Assembly (NCBI GenBank): GCA_024642215.1
Contig: JAHEBO010000016.1
Span: 39,783 to 103,782 of the forward strand
DNA length: 64,000 bases
Source: Limnohabitans sp.
GTDB taxonomy: Bacteria > Pseudomonadota > Gammaproteobacteria > Burkholderiales > Burkholderiaceae_C
Direction of reading: 5' to 3'
Shown: piece by piece, positions 22,702 to 31,854 of the stretch
Numbering within the stretch: the stretch's first letter is position 1
Layout: every line of letters starts with the position of its first letter
The notes under the pieces: generated by a model
The model's database searches: none
The model's input: the letters and a program-made list of their open reading frames with translations, nothing else
Told to the model about the DNA's origin: nothing
Position numbers and translations under genes: made by a program

Positions 22702-23505
22702 ATGACAACAATTCACCCAGAAGGCAGCATCGACTTGGACGTGCGGGACGGCGTGTTGTTGATCGGCATCAACCGACCCAACAAGCGCAACGGCTTTACG
22801 CCCAAGATGTACCGCGAGTTAGGCGAGGCTTATACACGCCTAGACGACGATGCTTCGTTGCGTGTGGGCGTGTTGCATGCCATGGGGGATCACTTCACAG
22901 CCGGCCTTGATTTGCCCACCATTGCACCCCTCATGCAGCGCGGCGAAAAAGCCGTGCCGCTGGGTTTGGTCGATCCGCTCAACTTGGGCATGGAGGGCTA
23001 TCGCCGCCGCACCAAACCCATGGTGGTGGCGGTGCAGGGCATTACCTACACCTTGGGCATTGAGTTGATGCTGGCCGCCGACATTGTGGTGGCCGCCGAC
23101 AATTGCCGTTTCTCTCAACTAGAAGTGAAGCGCGGCATCATGGCCACCGGCGGGGCCACCTTGCGAATGGCTGAGCGTGCCGGCATGGGCAATGCCTTGC
23201 TGCATTTGCTCACCGGTGATGAATTCAGCAGCGCAGAAGCTTTGCGTTTGAATTTTGTGCAACGCGTGGTGCCTGCAGGTGAACAACTGAACGAAGCGTT
23301 GAAGATTGCAACAGCCATTGCCGCGCAAGCACCCTTGGCGGTGGTGGCCACACGCCAAAGTGTTTTGAAAGCGGTGGAGCAAGGTCCTTTGGTGGCCATG
23401 CACGAATTCATCTCGGTGCAAAAAACACTCTCCAACAGCGAAGACGCCAAAGAAGGTGTGCAGTCCTTCATTGAAAAACGCAACGCACGCTTCACTGGAA
23501 AATGA
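22702..23505 (+). CDS. Enoyl-CoA hydratase/isomerase (crotonase) family protein
   Basis: GINRPNKRNGFTPKMYRELGEAYTRLDDD...HFTAGLDLP...LMLAADIVVAADNCRFSQLEVKRGIMATGG. Confidence 0.93.
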   Translation: MTTIHPEGSIDLDVRDGVLLIGINRPNKRNGFTPKMYRELGEAYTRLDDDASLRVGVLHAMGDHFTAGLDLPTIAPLMQRGEKAVPLGLVDPLNLGMEGYRRRTKPMVVAVQGITYTLGIELMLAADIVVAADNCRFSQLEVKRGIMATGGATLRMAERAGMGNALLHLLTGDEFSSAEALRLNFVQRVVPAGEQLNEALKIATAIAAQAPLAVVATRQSVLKAVEQGPLVAMHEFISVQKTLSNSEDAKEGVQSFIEKRNARFTGK

Positions 23506-23509
23506 CGTT

Positions 23510-24262
23510 GTGAAAATTGCACTGCTCTCAGACATTCATGCCAACCTGCAAGCGCTCAACGCGTGCATGGCGCATGCAAAGACGCAGGGCGTTGAGCGTT
23601 GGGCTTTGTTGGGTGATTTGGTCGGTTATGGCGGTAACCCGCAAGAGGTGGTGGACATCGCCATGCAATTGGCCGATGAGGGTGCTTGGGTCATTCAAGG
23701 CAACCACGATGCCATGGCCGTCAAGCCGCCTGTCGATGATCAGAGTTTAGGCAGCAGTACCGCGCAGTGGACCTTTGAACAATTGGGCGCTTCTCAGCGC
23801 GGATTCTTAAAGTCCTTGCCCTTAACGGCTCTGTCGGGACCCCTCTTGTTGGTGCACGCCAGTGCGCATGCCCCCGATCGTTGGCACTATGTCGATTCTG
23901 AGCGCGCCGCCGATTTGTGCGCAGACCATGCACTCCAAAACTTCGATGCACGCCATGTGGTGGTCGGGCATGTGCATCAGCAAACGGTCTATTACCGCGG
24001 CACTGGGCACAGCATGATGAAGTTCGATCCCACCGCGGGTGTGCATGTGCCCATGCCTTCGCATCGTCGGTGGGTGGTCACTGTGGGGTCGGTGGGGCAG
24101 CCCCGCGATCACAAACCCGAAGCCATGTACGCCCTCTACGATGATGTGGCGGGGCGCATGACATTTCACCGTGTGGCCTATGACCATCAGGCGGCTGCAA
24201 ATGCCATTCGTGATGCCGGCTTGCCCGAATTCTTTGCTGAACGATTGGCGTTGGGACGATGA
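23510..24262 (+). CDS. Calcineurin-like metallophosphoesterase
   Basis: Metal-binding motifs IALLSDIHANLQAL, LLGDLVGYG, VIQGNHDAM, VVVGHVHQQT; GTG start at 23510. Confidence 0.92.
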   Translation: MKIALLSDIHANLQALNACMAHAKTQGVERWALLGDLVGYGGNPQEVVDIAMQLADEGAWVIQGNHDAMAVKPPVDDQSLGSSTAQWTFEQLGASQRGFLKSLPLTALSGPLLLVHASAHAPDRWHYVDSERAADLCADHALQNFDARHVVVGHVHQQTVYYRGTGHSMMKFDPTAGVHVPMPSHRRWVVTVGSVGQPRDHKPEAMYALYDDVAGRMTFHRVAYDHQAAANAIRDAGLPEFFAERLALGR

Positions 24263-25725
24263 AACTTTTAAATCCTGGCCATGTCATCGATGGCTTTGAA
24301 ATTGAAGAATGCCTGCATGCCGGCGGCATGGCGCACATCTACACCGTTCAATATGCCTTGAGCAAAGACGGTACGCGCCGCGAATCAGAGTTTTCGATGG
24401 CCATGAAAATACCGCGCATGACGGCGGGTGATGGTGCGGAGAACATTGTCAGCTTTGAAGTTGAACAACAAATTTTGCCCGCACTCACTGGCACACATGT
24501 GCCGCGCTTTGTGGCGGCTGGCGATTTGTCGCGCACCCCCTATTTGGTCATGGAATATGTGAAGGCCACCACGCTGGAAGTCTGGGCGGAAAATTTCCAC
24601 AAAGAGACTTTTCAAACAGGCTTGCATGACAGAGCCATTGCGCGCTTGGGCGCCGAGTTGGCGCATGCCGTCAACAGTTTACACAAACAAAATGTCTGCC
24701 ATTTAGATCTGAAGCCGGCCAATGTGTTGATCAAGCCCAATGGCAAAGTCGTCTTGTTGGATTTTGGCTTGTCGTGCCACGCGCATTACCCTGACTTGCT
24801 GGCGGAAGAAATGCGCAAAGCTGTCGGTTCGCCTGCTTGGATTGCGCCAGAGCAAGTGGTGGGTGTGCGCGGCGATCCACGCTCTGACATTTTTGCCATG
24901 GGTGTGATGCTCTATGAATTGGCCACTGGCGAACTGCCATTTGGTGAACCTGCCACAGCAGCTGGCATGCGCCAACGTTTGTGGATGGACCCAGTGCCGC
25001 CGCGCAAACGCAACCCCAATGTGCCCGAGTGGTTGCAAGAAGTGATTTTGAAATGTCTGCACCCAGAGGCGGCCAAACGCTACCCATCGGCTGCCCACTT
25101 GGCCATGGACTTGAGCAACCCCGATCAAATTCGCATTACCGAACGCGGTCGGCAAATCAAGGGCACAGGCTTCAAAGAACATTTCAAACGTTGGCTCAAA
25201 GCGGCCGGCATGCACTACCAGCCAAGTCCGCTGCCGTCCAAGCAAATCAAAGAAGTGCCGATCTTGATGGTCGCTTTGCCACATGCCGATGTGAGTGATG
25301 CCACTTGGTACTCACTGCGAGAAGCGGTGGACCGCTCATTGGGCATTCGGCCCGGTGCCCGCTTGGCATGCGTCACGGTCATATCACCCAGCGACACCAG
25401 CAGCACCGAATCACACAAAAGTGAAAGCAAAGTGCACCGCATGCACTTGGCACGCATGCAACAATGGTCGCAAGGCCTCGACTTGCACGACCATCAAATC
25501 TCGTTTCATGTGTTGGAAGCCAGCGATGTGGCCCATGCCTTGGTCACTTACGCTGAAGGCAATGAAGTGAGCATGATCATCATGGGTGCAGCCACGCATG
25601 GCTTGCAAATGCAACGCTTTGTGGCCACCGTGCCCATCAAAGTGGCCATGGAGGCACCATGCACCGTCATTTTGGTGAAACAAGATGTGCCGTTTGAATT
25701 TTTAGGAAAACTGAATGACGAATGA
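24259..25725 (+). CDS. Serine/threonine protein kinase with C-terminal universal stress protein (UspA) domain
   Basis: Kinase motifs HLDLKPANVLI, LLDFGLS, GSPAWIAPEQ; C-terminal UspA-like DHQISFHVLEASDVAHALVTYAEGNEVSMIIMGAATHGLQMQRFVATVPIKVAMEAPCTVILVK; ATGA overlap with preceding gene. Confidence 0.9.
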   Translation: MKLLNPGHVIDGFEIEECLHAGGMAHIYTVQYALSKDGTRRESEFSMAMKIPRMTAGDGAENIVSFEVEQQILPALTGTHVPRFVAAGDLSRTPYLVMEYVKATTLEVWAENFHKETFQTGLHDRAIARLGAELAHAVNSLHKQNVCHLDLKPANVLIKPNGKVVLLDFGLSCHAHYPDLLAEEMRKAVGSPAWIAPEQVVGVRGDPRSDIFAMGVMLYELATGELPFGEPATAAGMRQRLWMDPVPPRKRNPNVPEWLQEVILKCLHPEAAKRYPSAAHLAMDLSNPDQIRITERGRQIKGTGFKEHFKRWLKAAGMHYQPSPLPSKQIKEVPILMVALPHADVSDATWYSLREAVDRSLGIRPGARLACVTVISPSDTSSTESHKSESKVHRMHLARMQQWSQGLDLHDHQISFHVLEASDVAHALVTYAEGNEVSMIIMGAATHGLQMQRFVATVPIKVAMEAPCTVILVKQDVPFEFLGKLNDE

Positions 25726-26845
25726 TCTCCCACAAGGGCCAACCGCGTGGGACGCTTTGCATCCTTATGCCTCGCTCACACCCGATGCCGTTCTCGATGC
25801 ATTGGCCGACATTGGCCTGATGGGCGATGGCCGCCTCACGGCACTCAGCTCCTACGAAAATCGCGTCTATCAAATTCAACTTGAAACCGAGCGAGCACCC
25901 ACACAAACAAACGGCACACCCGTGCCTGACAGTGTGGTTGCCAAATTTTATCGGCCTGGCCGATGGACCGATGCGCAGATTCAAGAAGAGCACGACTTTG
26001 CGGCAGAGTTGGTTGCGGCTGAAGTGCCCGTGGTGCCACCTTTGCATTTGCAAGGACATACCTTGCATCACAAGCCCTTTGCGGAAAGTCTTTCAAACAC
26101 TGCTGCACCTGGCCAAGCTTTTCAGGGGTTCTCCTATTCTGTGAGCGAACGCCGCGGAGGTCGCCCACCTGAATTGGACGACGACGAGGTGTTGGAATGG
26201 ATCGGCCGATTTTTGGCGCGCATTCATACCGTGGGCGCTGCCAAGCCATTTCACAACCGTCCATCACTCAGCATCGACACTTTCATGCAAGAGCCCAAGG
26301 ATTGGTTGTTTGCCCACAAAGCCATCCCAATGGAAGTCGAGCGCGCATGGCAAGACGCCTGGCAACAGGCCCTGGACGTGATGCATGCCGCTGGCTTAGG
26401 GTCTGCGCATGGCAGTGATTGGCCGCATTTTCAAATGTTGCGTTTGCATGGCGATTGCCACCCCGGCAATATTTTGTGGACGCCTGCAGATTTGCCAGGT
26501 GGCGGCCCACACTTTGTGGACTTAGACGATGCGCGCATGGGCCCTGCCGTGCAAGACCTGTGGATGCTGTTGTCAGGCGATCGCAAACAGCGCTCCGGTC
26601 AGCTCAGCATGTTGCTGGACGGGTATGAGCAAGTGCGTGATTTTGATCGGCGCGAATTGGCCTTGATTGAGCCGCTGCGCACCCTGCGCTTGGTGCACTA
26701 CAGCGCGTGGTTGGCCCGTCGCTGGGACGATCCGATTTTCCCAATTAACTTTCCGTGGTTTGGTACGCCCGATTACTGGCGTGGCCAAGTTCAAATGTTG
26801 GAAGAGCAGATCGAGCAAATGCAAGAGCCACTGTTGGTGGTTTGA
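25715..26845 (+). CDS. SrkA/YihE-like stress response serine/threonine kinase
   Basis: LTPDAVLDALADIGLMGDGRLTALSSYENRVYQIQLE; RLHGDCHPGNILW; FVDLDDARMGPAVQDLWML. Confidence 0.93.
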   Translation: MTNDLPQGPTAWDALHPYASLTPDAVLDALADIGLMGDGRLTALSSYENRVYQIQLETERAPTQTNGTPVPDSVVAKFYRPGRWTDAQIQEEHDFAAELVAAEVPVVPPLHLQGHTLHHKPFAESLSNTAAPGQAFQGFSYSVSERRGGRPPELDDDEVLEWIGRFLARIHTVGAAKPFHNRPSLSIDTFMQEPKDWLFAHKAIPMEVERAWQDAWQQALDVMHAAGLGSAHGSDWPHFQMLRLHGDCHPGNILWTPADLPGGGPHFVDLDDARMGPAVQDLWMLLSGDRKQRSGQLSMLLDGYEQVRDFDRRELALIEPLRTLRLVHYSAWLARRWDDPIFPINFPWFGTPDYWRGQVQMLEEQIEQMQEPLLVV

Positions 26846-26853
26846 GCAGAAAC

Positions 26854-26881
26854 GAACAAGCCGCCCGAAGGCGGCTTGTTC
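26854..26881. terminator. Strong hairpin between convergent genes (bidirectional terminator candidate)
   Basis: GAACAAGCCGCC-CGAA-GGCGGCTTGTTC, 12-bp perfect stem; weak T tract. Confidence 0.7.
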
Positions 26882-26903
26882 ATTGAAATGCAAATGGTTT
26901 GAA

Positions 26904-28877
26904 TTAAACCAACAGCGCATTCACACGGCGCACATAAGCCGCTGGATCATCTGGCATGCCGCCTTCAGCCAGCAAAGCTTGGTCAAACAAAATGTTGGCC
27001 AGGTCGTGAAAGTGCACAGAGCCCTCGAGCTTTTTCACCAAGGCATGCTCAGGGTTCACCTCCAACACGGGCTTCGATTCAGGGGCCTCTTGGCCCGCTT
27101 GCTTCAGCATGCGCGCCAACTGCATGCTCATGCCGTTGTCGGTCACCACCAAACATGCCGGTGAGTCCACCAAGCGGCTGGTGACGCGCACGTCTTCGGC
27201 TTTGTCTTTCAAAGCTTCTTTCAGTTTGGCCAACAAAGGCTTGAAAGTTTCGGCCGCTTCTTCAGCGGCTTTCTTTTCTTCTTCGTCTTGCAAGCTGCCC
27301 AAGTCAAAGGCGCCTTTGGCCACACTTTGCATGGGCGTGCCATCAAACTCGTGCATGAAGTTCAGTGCCCACTCATCCACGCGGTCGGTCATGAGCAAGA
27401 CTTCAATGCCCTTCTTTTTAAACACTTCCAACTGAGGACTGTGTTTGGCCGCAGCCAGTGTGTCGGCTGTGATGTAGTAAATGGCTTCTTGGCCTTCTTT
27501 CATGCGCGCTTTGTAGTCGGCCAAGGACGCGCTCACTTCGTCAGATGAAGTGGATGCAAAGCGCAACAGTTTGGCCAAGCGATCGCGGTTGCCAAAGTCT
27601 TCGCCCAAACCTTCTTTCAGTACCGCACCAAACTCTTTGTAGAAGCGGGTGTATTGACCTTGTTTGGCTTTGTCTTCTTCGCTCACGACGTCGGTCACGC
27701 CGTCTTCAGAAGCCGCAGGTGCTTCATTGTGTTTGGCCAAGTCTTCCAACATGGACAACACGCGCTTGGTGCAACCTTCGCGAATGGCTTTGACGTCGCG
27801 GCTTTCTTGCAGCAATTCGCGGCTCACGTTCAAAGGCAAATCGGCAGAGTCGACCACGCCTTTGACAAAGCGCAAGTAACTGGGCATGAGCGCTTCGGCA
27901 TCGTCCATGATGAAGACGCGCTTGACGTACAACTTGATGCCTGCTTTTTTGTCACGGTTCCACAAGTCTTGAGGCGCTTGCGAAGGAATGTACAAAAGCT
28001 GGGTGTACTCGGTGCTGCCTTCCACACGGTTGTGTGTCCAAGTCAGGGGCTCGGCAAAGTCTTTGCTAATTTGTTGGTAGAAGTCTTTGTACTGTTCTTC
28101 GGTCACGTCTTTCTTAGGACGTGTCCACAAAGCGGTGGCTTTGTTGATGGCTTCCCATTCGCCGGTTTTGACCATGCTGCCGGGTTGACGGCCTTCGCTT
28201 TCGTCTTTGCCAATCAGTTCGCCATCTTGCCACTCTTCTTTTTCCATCAAGATGGGCAAGCTGATGTGGTCGGAATATTTGCCAACGATTTCTTTCAGCT
28301 TCCAGGTGTTGGCGTATTGCAAGGCATCTTCTCGCAGGTGCAAGATGATGCTGGTGCCGCGGGTGGCGCGCTCTATGGCTTCCACTTCAAAGTCGCCCGT
28401 GCCGCCGCTGATCCAGCGTACGCCTTCGGAGGTGGGTGCACCGGCGCGGCGTGTTTCAACGGTAATCTTGTCGGCCACAATAAAACCAGAATAGAAGCCC
28501 ACGCCAAACTGGCCAATGAGCTGCGCATCCGACTTCTGATCGCCCGACAGTTTGCTCATGAAGTCTTTGGTGCCGCTCTTGGCAATGGTGCCCAAGTTGT
28601 CGATGGCTTCTTGCGCCGTCATGCCAATGCCATTGTCGGCAATGGTCAAGGTCTTGGTCTCGGTGTCAAACGACAATCGCACTTCCAAGTTGGGTTGGTT
28701 CTCATACAGCGCGTCGTTGTTCAGGGCTTCGAAGCGCAGCTTGTCGCAAGCGTCAGACGCGTTGGACACCAACTCGCGCACAAAAATTTCGGGGTTGGAA
28801 TACAGCGAATGCGTTACCAAGTGGAGCAGCTGGGCTACTTCGGCCTGAAAGGCATGGGTCTTTTTGGTCATCTTCAA
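26904..28877 (-). CDS. htpG: Molecular chaperone HtpG (Hsp90)
   Basis: [40 protein letters not shown]...IADNGIGMT...[14 protein letters not shown]. Confidence 0.98.
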   Translation of the reverse strand: MKMTKKTHAFQAEVAQLLHLVTHSLYSNPEIFVRELVSNASDACDKLRFEALNNDALYENQPNLEVRLSFDTETKTLTIADNGIGMTAQEAIDNLGTIAKSGTKDFMSKLSGDQKSDAQLIGQFGVGFYSGFIVADKITVETRRAGAPTSEGVRWISGGTGDFEVEAIERATRGTSIILHLREDALQYANTWKLKEIVGKYSDHISLPILMEKEEWQDGELIGKDESEGRQPGSMVKTGEWEAINKATALWTRPKKDVTEEQYKDFYQQISKDFAEPLTWTHNRVEGSTEYTQLLYIPSQAPQDLWNRDKKAGIKLYVKRVFIMDDAEALMPSYLRFVKGVVDSADLPLNVSRELLQESRDVKAIREGCTKRVLSMLEDLAKHNEAPAASEDGVTDVVSEEDKAKQGQYTRFYKEFGAVLKEGLGEDFGNRDRLAKLLRFASTSSDEVSASLADYKARMKEGQEAIYYITADTLAAAKHSPQLEVFKKKGIEVLLMTDRVDEWALNFMHEFDGTPMQSVAKGAFDLGSLQDEEEKKAAEEAAETFKPLLAKLKEALKDKAEDVRVTSRLVDSPACLVVTDNGMSMQLARMLKQAGQEAPESKPVLEVNPEHALVKKLEGSVHFHDLANILFDQALLAEGGMPDDPAAYVRRVNALLV

Positions 28878-28943
28878 ATCGATACAAAGCGGTTAAAAAG
28901 GTACTTGCCTTCGCAAAGAAAAAGGCAAGCTCAGGGTTTCAAC

Positions 28944-28976
28944 AACCCACCACCCCCAGAATTGGGGATGGGTTTT
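28944..28976 (-). terminator. Hairpin downstream of solute-binding protein gene (terminator candidate)
   Basis: AACCCAcCaCCCCcagaattGGGGaTGGGTT inverted repeat in the 29009/28877 intergenic gap. Confidence 0.4.
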
Positions 28977-29008
28977 GAAATTTCAAGGCGTGCGGTGGTC
29001 TTGGTGAA

Positions 29009-30046
29009 TCAGCGAGCTTGCGCGCCCACTTCCTTGTTCCAACGGTCTAGCAGGCGCTTGCGCTCAGCCGCTTTGCCGTATTTCTCGAAGTCGTACTTGA
29101 TCAAACGAACGTCATCGAGGGAGGGGATGCGGGGATCGGGCTTGAAGGTTTTGTTGGCTGGAAATTGCAAACTGCCTGACAGCCCACCAATTTTTTGTCC
29201 TTCAGGGCTCATCAGCCAGTCGTAGTATTGCTTTGCTGCCTCGGCATTGCGAGCCCCTTTGATCAAGGCGATGCCGCCAATTTCATAGCTGGTGCCTTCG
29301 CAGGGCGCACCCGATTGCACGGGGTATTTGTTGTGTTTCCAGAGGTCAAAGCCAAAGATAAAGCTGACGCCCACGGCCACTTCGCCTTTGGCCACGTTGG
29401 GCGCTTGCGCGGTGCCACTGCGGGTGTATTGCGTGACGTTTGGGTTCAGCCTCTTCATGTAGTCGAAGGCGGCGTCTTCTCCCATCAATTGCACCAATCC
29501 CGCCAAGATGGTGTAGGCCGTACCGCTAGAGGCAGGGTGTGACGTTTCAACCTCGCCTTTGTAAATAGGCTTGAGCAAATCAGACCAGCATTTGGGCGCA
29601 GGTAAGTTTTTCTTTTTCAGCAGTTCTGTGTTCCAACCAAAGCCAATGGCGCTGGTGTAGAACCCCCCCACTTTGTTTTCAGACATGGCGTATTGGCGCA
29701 CGCTCCAGCCATACAAATCGTTGATGTAGGCAGGGCGATAAGGGGTCAGTAAACCCATCTCGGCTGCTTGCAAAAATGGATCGCCTGTGCCGCCCCACCA
29801 GATGTCGGTTTTGGGATTGGCGGCTTCGGCTCGAATTTGTGCCAAGGCTTCACCTGTGGCTTTGCGGGTTTGCAAGACGGTCACGCCGGTGGCTTTGGTA
29901 AAGGCTTGTGCCGCCATCTCGCACCAGCTTTGGTCGGTGCTACAAATGGCATTGACCGTGGCCGCTTGTGCATGGATGCCCATCAAGCTGCTGACCAAGA
30001 CCCCAGCAAGGCTGTGTTTCAAGGTTTTCATGGCGGTTGTGTTCAT
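29009..30046 (-). CDS. ABC transporter substrate-binding protein (AfuA/ferric-type, family 1)
   Basis: Signal peptide; INAICSTDQSWCEMAAQAFTKATGVTVLQTRKATGEALAQIRAEAANPKTDIWWGGTGDP. Confidence 0.9.
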   Translation of the reverse strand: MNTTAMKTLKHSLAGVLVSSLMGIHAQAATVNAICSTDQSWCEMAAQAFTKATGVTVLQTRKATGEALAQIRAEAANPKTDIWWGGTGDPFLQAAEMGLLTPYRPAYINDLYGWSVRQYAMSENKVGGFYTSAIGFGWNTELLKKKNLPAPKCWSDLLKPIYKGEVETSHPASSGTAYTILAGLVQLMGEDAAFDYMKRLNPNVTQYTRSGTAQAPNVAKGEVAVGVSFIFGFDLWKHNKYPVQSGAPCEGTSYEIGGIALIKGARNAEAAKQYYDWLMSPEGQKIGGLSGSLQFPANKTFKPDPRIPSLDDVRLIKYDFEKYGKAAERKRLLDRWNKEVGAQAR

Positions 30047-30092
30047 GATGTATTTGTTCTCAAGCGTTGCTTGCGGCGCAAGCGTTCAAAGT

Positions 30093-30947
30093 TTAAAAAC
30101 TCTCTTTAGGACCCAGGTAGCGCCATTGCCCCACAGGCAGTGCACCCAAATGCACGCGCCCCATGCGAATGCGTTTCAGGCCCACCACCTTCAGTCCTAC
30201 TTGTTCGCACATGCGGCGAATTTGTCGTTTCTTGCCTTCTTTCAAGACAAAGCGCAGTTGTTCTGGGTTTTGCCATTCCACTTGCGCTGGCTTCAAAGGC
30301 TTGCCATCCAAGCTCAAGCCGTGACGCAGTCTTTGCATTTGTGCGGGCGGAAAGTGTGCCTGCACGTTGACCGAAATATCGCCCTGCGGACCGGCGCAGG
30401 TCACGCGCACCAAATACTCTTTCTCCATGTCTGAGTCTTCGCCAATCAATTGGCGTGCGACACGGCCATCTTGCGTCATCACCAACAAGCCGACGGAGTC
30501 AATGTCCAAACGACCTGCTGGCGCAAGGCCTTTGAATTGCACGGGGCTGAACCTGATGTGCGTGGAGTCGCCAGACCACTGATTGCGAGCTTGAAACAGC
30601 ACCATGGCGGGCTCGTGGCCGTCTTCGGCTTGACCGCTCACATAGCCCATGGGCTTGTGCAGCAAGACCGTCACTTGCTGTTCTTGGTGTTCTTGGGCCG
30701 CGCGCTCCACTGTGATGCGATCGGCCGAGCCCACTTGCATGCCCATCTCGGCGACCTTGCCATTGACCAAGACCCAGCCTTGTTCAATCCAAGCATCGGC
30801 TTCGCGGCGGGAACACAGGCCTAGTTCGGCCATGCGCTTGTTCAAGCGCACGGTGGTGGCGCCGGTGGCACTGGGGTGCGCGCTAGACACCGCATTCGCA
30901 GGCCGAGGTGCGCGGGTGAAGGTAGGTTTGGCAGGAGGCTGGTTCAT
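30093..30947 (-). CDS. RsuA/RluB/E/F family pseudouridine synthase
   Basis: S4 domain [74 protein letters not shown]. Confidence 0.93.
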   Translation of the reverse strand: MNQPPAKPTFTRAPRPANAVSSAHPSATGATTVRLNKRMAELGLCSRREADAWIEQGWVLVNGKVAEMGMQVGSADRITVERAAQEHQEQQVTVLLHKPMGYVSGQAEDGHEPAMVLFQARNQWSGDSTHIRFSPVQFKGLAPAGRLDIDSVGLLVMTQDGRVARQLIGEDSDMEKEYLVRVTCAGPQGDISVNVQAHFPPAQMQRLRHGLSLDGKPLKPAQVEWQNPEQLRFVLKEGKKRQIRRMCEQVGLKVVGLKRIRMGRVHLGALPVGQWRYLGPKESF

Positions 30948-31687
30948 AAAGTTTTTTCTTTGACCTGATTGTCTCTGTTTCTGCGGTCAATCATGCGGGT
31001 TCGCAGGCCCTGCAGATCCAAAATTCGCAAACCACCATATTCCACACGTATCAACTCTTCTTCCTGCAGGTGGATCAACGCCTCGTTCACGCGCTGTCTG
31101 GACAAACCGACCAAGTAAGCCAGTTCTTGCTGCGTGATGCGCAGCAAATCACCCACGCCAGAGAACAGCACCGGATTGAACAAGGCCGCCAAGTTGCGCG
31201 CGACTCGCAAGTCGGGATTGTTCAAGCGGTCAAACTCGCGCGCTGCAATGAACTGGCCCAAGCGTTCATTCAACTGGTTCATCACAAAGCGGTTGAAGCC
31301 CAGTGAGTTGTCGATCAGCCAATGAAATGTTTCCAGCGGTAAACCCGCCACGACGCTGGCTCGCAAGGCTTGGATGTTGTAACGATAGACCTCCCGCTTC
31401 AAAGCCGTCCCCTCACCAAACCAACCGCCTGGTGGCACGCCTGTAAAGGTCATGGTCTGGCCATCTTCGTTGTCACTGCTCATTTTTAAGAGGCCCGACA
31501 CCGTGCCAAACCAATAGGTCACAGGCCGCCCAACGCGGCACACAAAATCACCTTTTTCGGCATCGCCCACACGCAAGGCGTTGATGGCGCGCTCACGCTC
31601 TTTGGGTAAGAGCAAAGGCAGCCAAGGAATATTGGCCAATTCCTCGTCGCTTGGCGGTCGCCTTCTTTGATGCAGGTCAGATTTCAT
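30944..31687 (-). CDS. Crp/Fnr family transcriptional regulator
   Basis: cNMP-binding-like domain ([29 protein letters not shown]) plus [47 protein letters not shown]; start at MKSDLHQ. Confidence 0.9.
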   Translation of the reverse strand: MKSDLHQRRRPPSDEELANIPWLPLLLPKERERAINALRVGDAEKGDFVCRVGRPVTYWFGTVSGLLKMSSDNEDGQTMTFTGVPPGGWFGEGTALKREVYRYNIQALRASVVAGLPLETFHWLIDNSLGFNRFVMNQLNERLGQFIAAREFDRLNNPDLRVARNLAALFNPVLFSGVGDLLRITQQELAYLVGLSRQRVNEALIHLQEEELIRVEYGGLRILDLQGLRTRMIDRRNRDNQVKEKTL

Positions 31688-31711
31688 GTCATCTTCATGT
31701 AAGACGTTGAT

Positions 31712-31776
31712 AATCCTAGGGAAAATCCTAGTGGGTGTTGCTGAAGATTGTCGTCGAAACGACAACTTGACGTCAA
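31712..31776. promoter_or_regulatory. Cluster of three palindromes in the divergent crp/fnr - CoA-ligase intergenic region
   Basis: CTAGG-N6-CCTAG (31716-31731), TTGTCGT-CGAA-ACGACAA (31748-31765), TTGACGTCAA (31767-31776). Confidence 0.55.
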
Positions 31777-31854
31777 ATGCAAGTCTAGCATTCAGTCCAA
31801 GAAATCAACAAGTCTCTTCTTTTTGGACGAGACGGTGACCCAACCAGGACCCGT

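Noticed and set aside
27654-29225. 523-aa + strand ORF
   Set aside because: Lies antisense to htpG, which has unambiguous Hsp90 motifs; His/Phe/Gln-rich nonsense translation typical of an antisense frame in codon-biased DNA.
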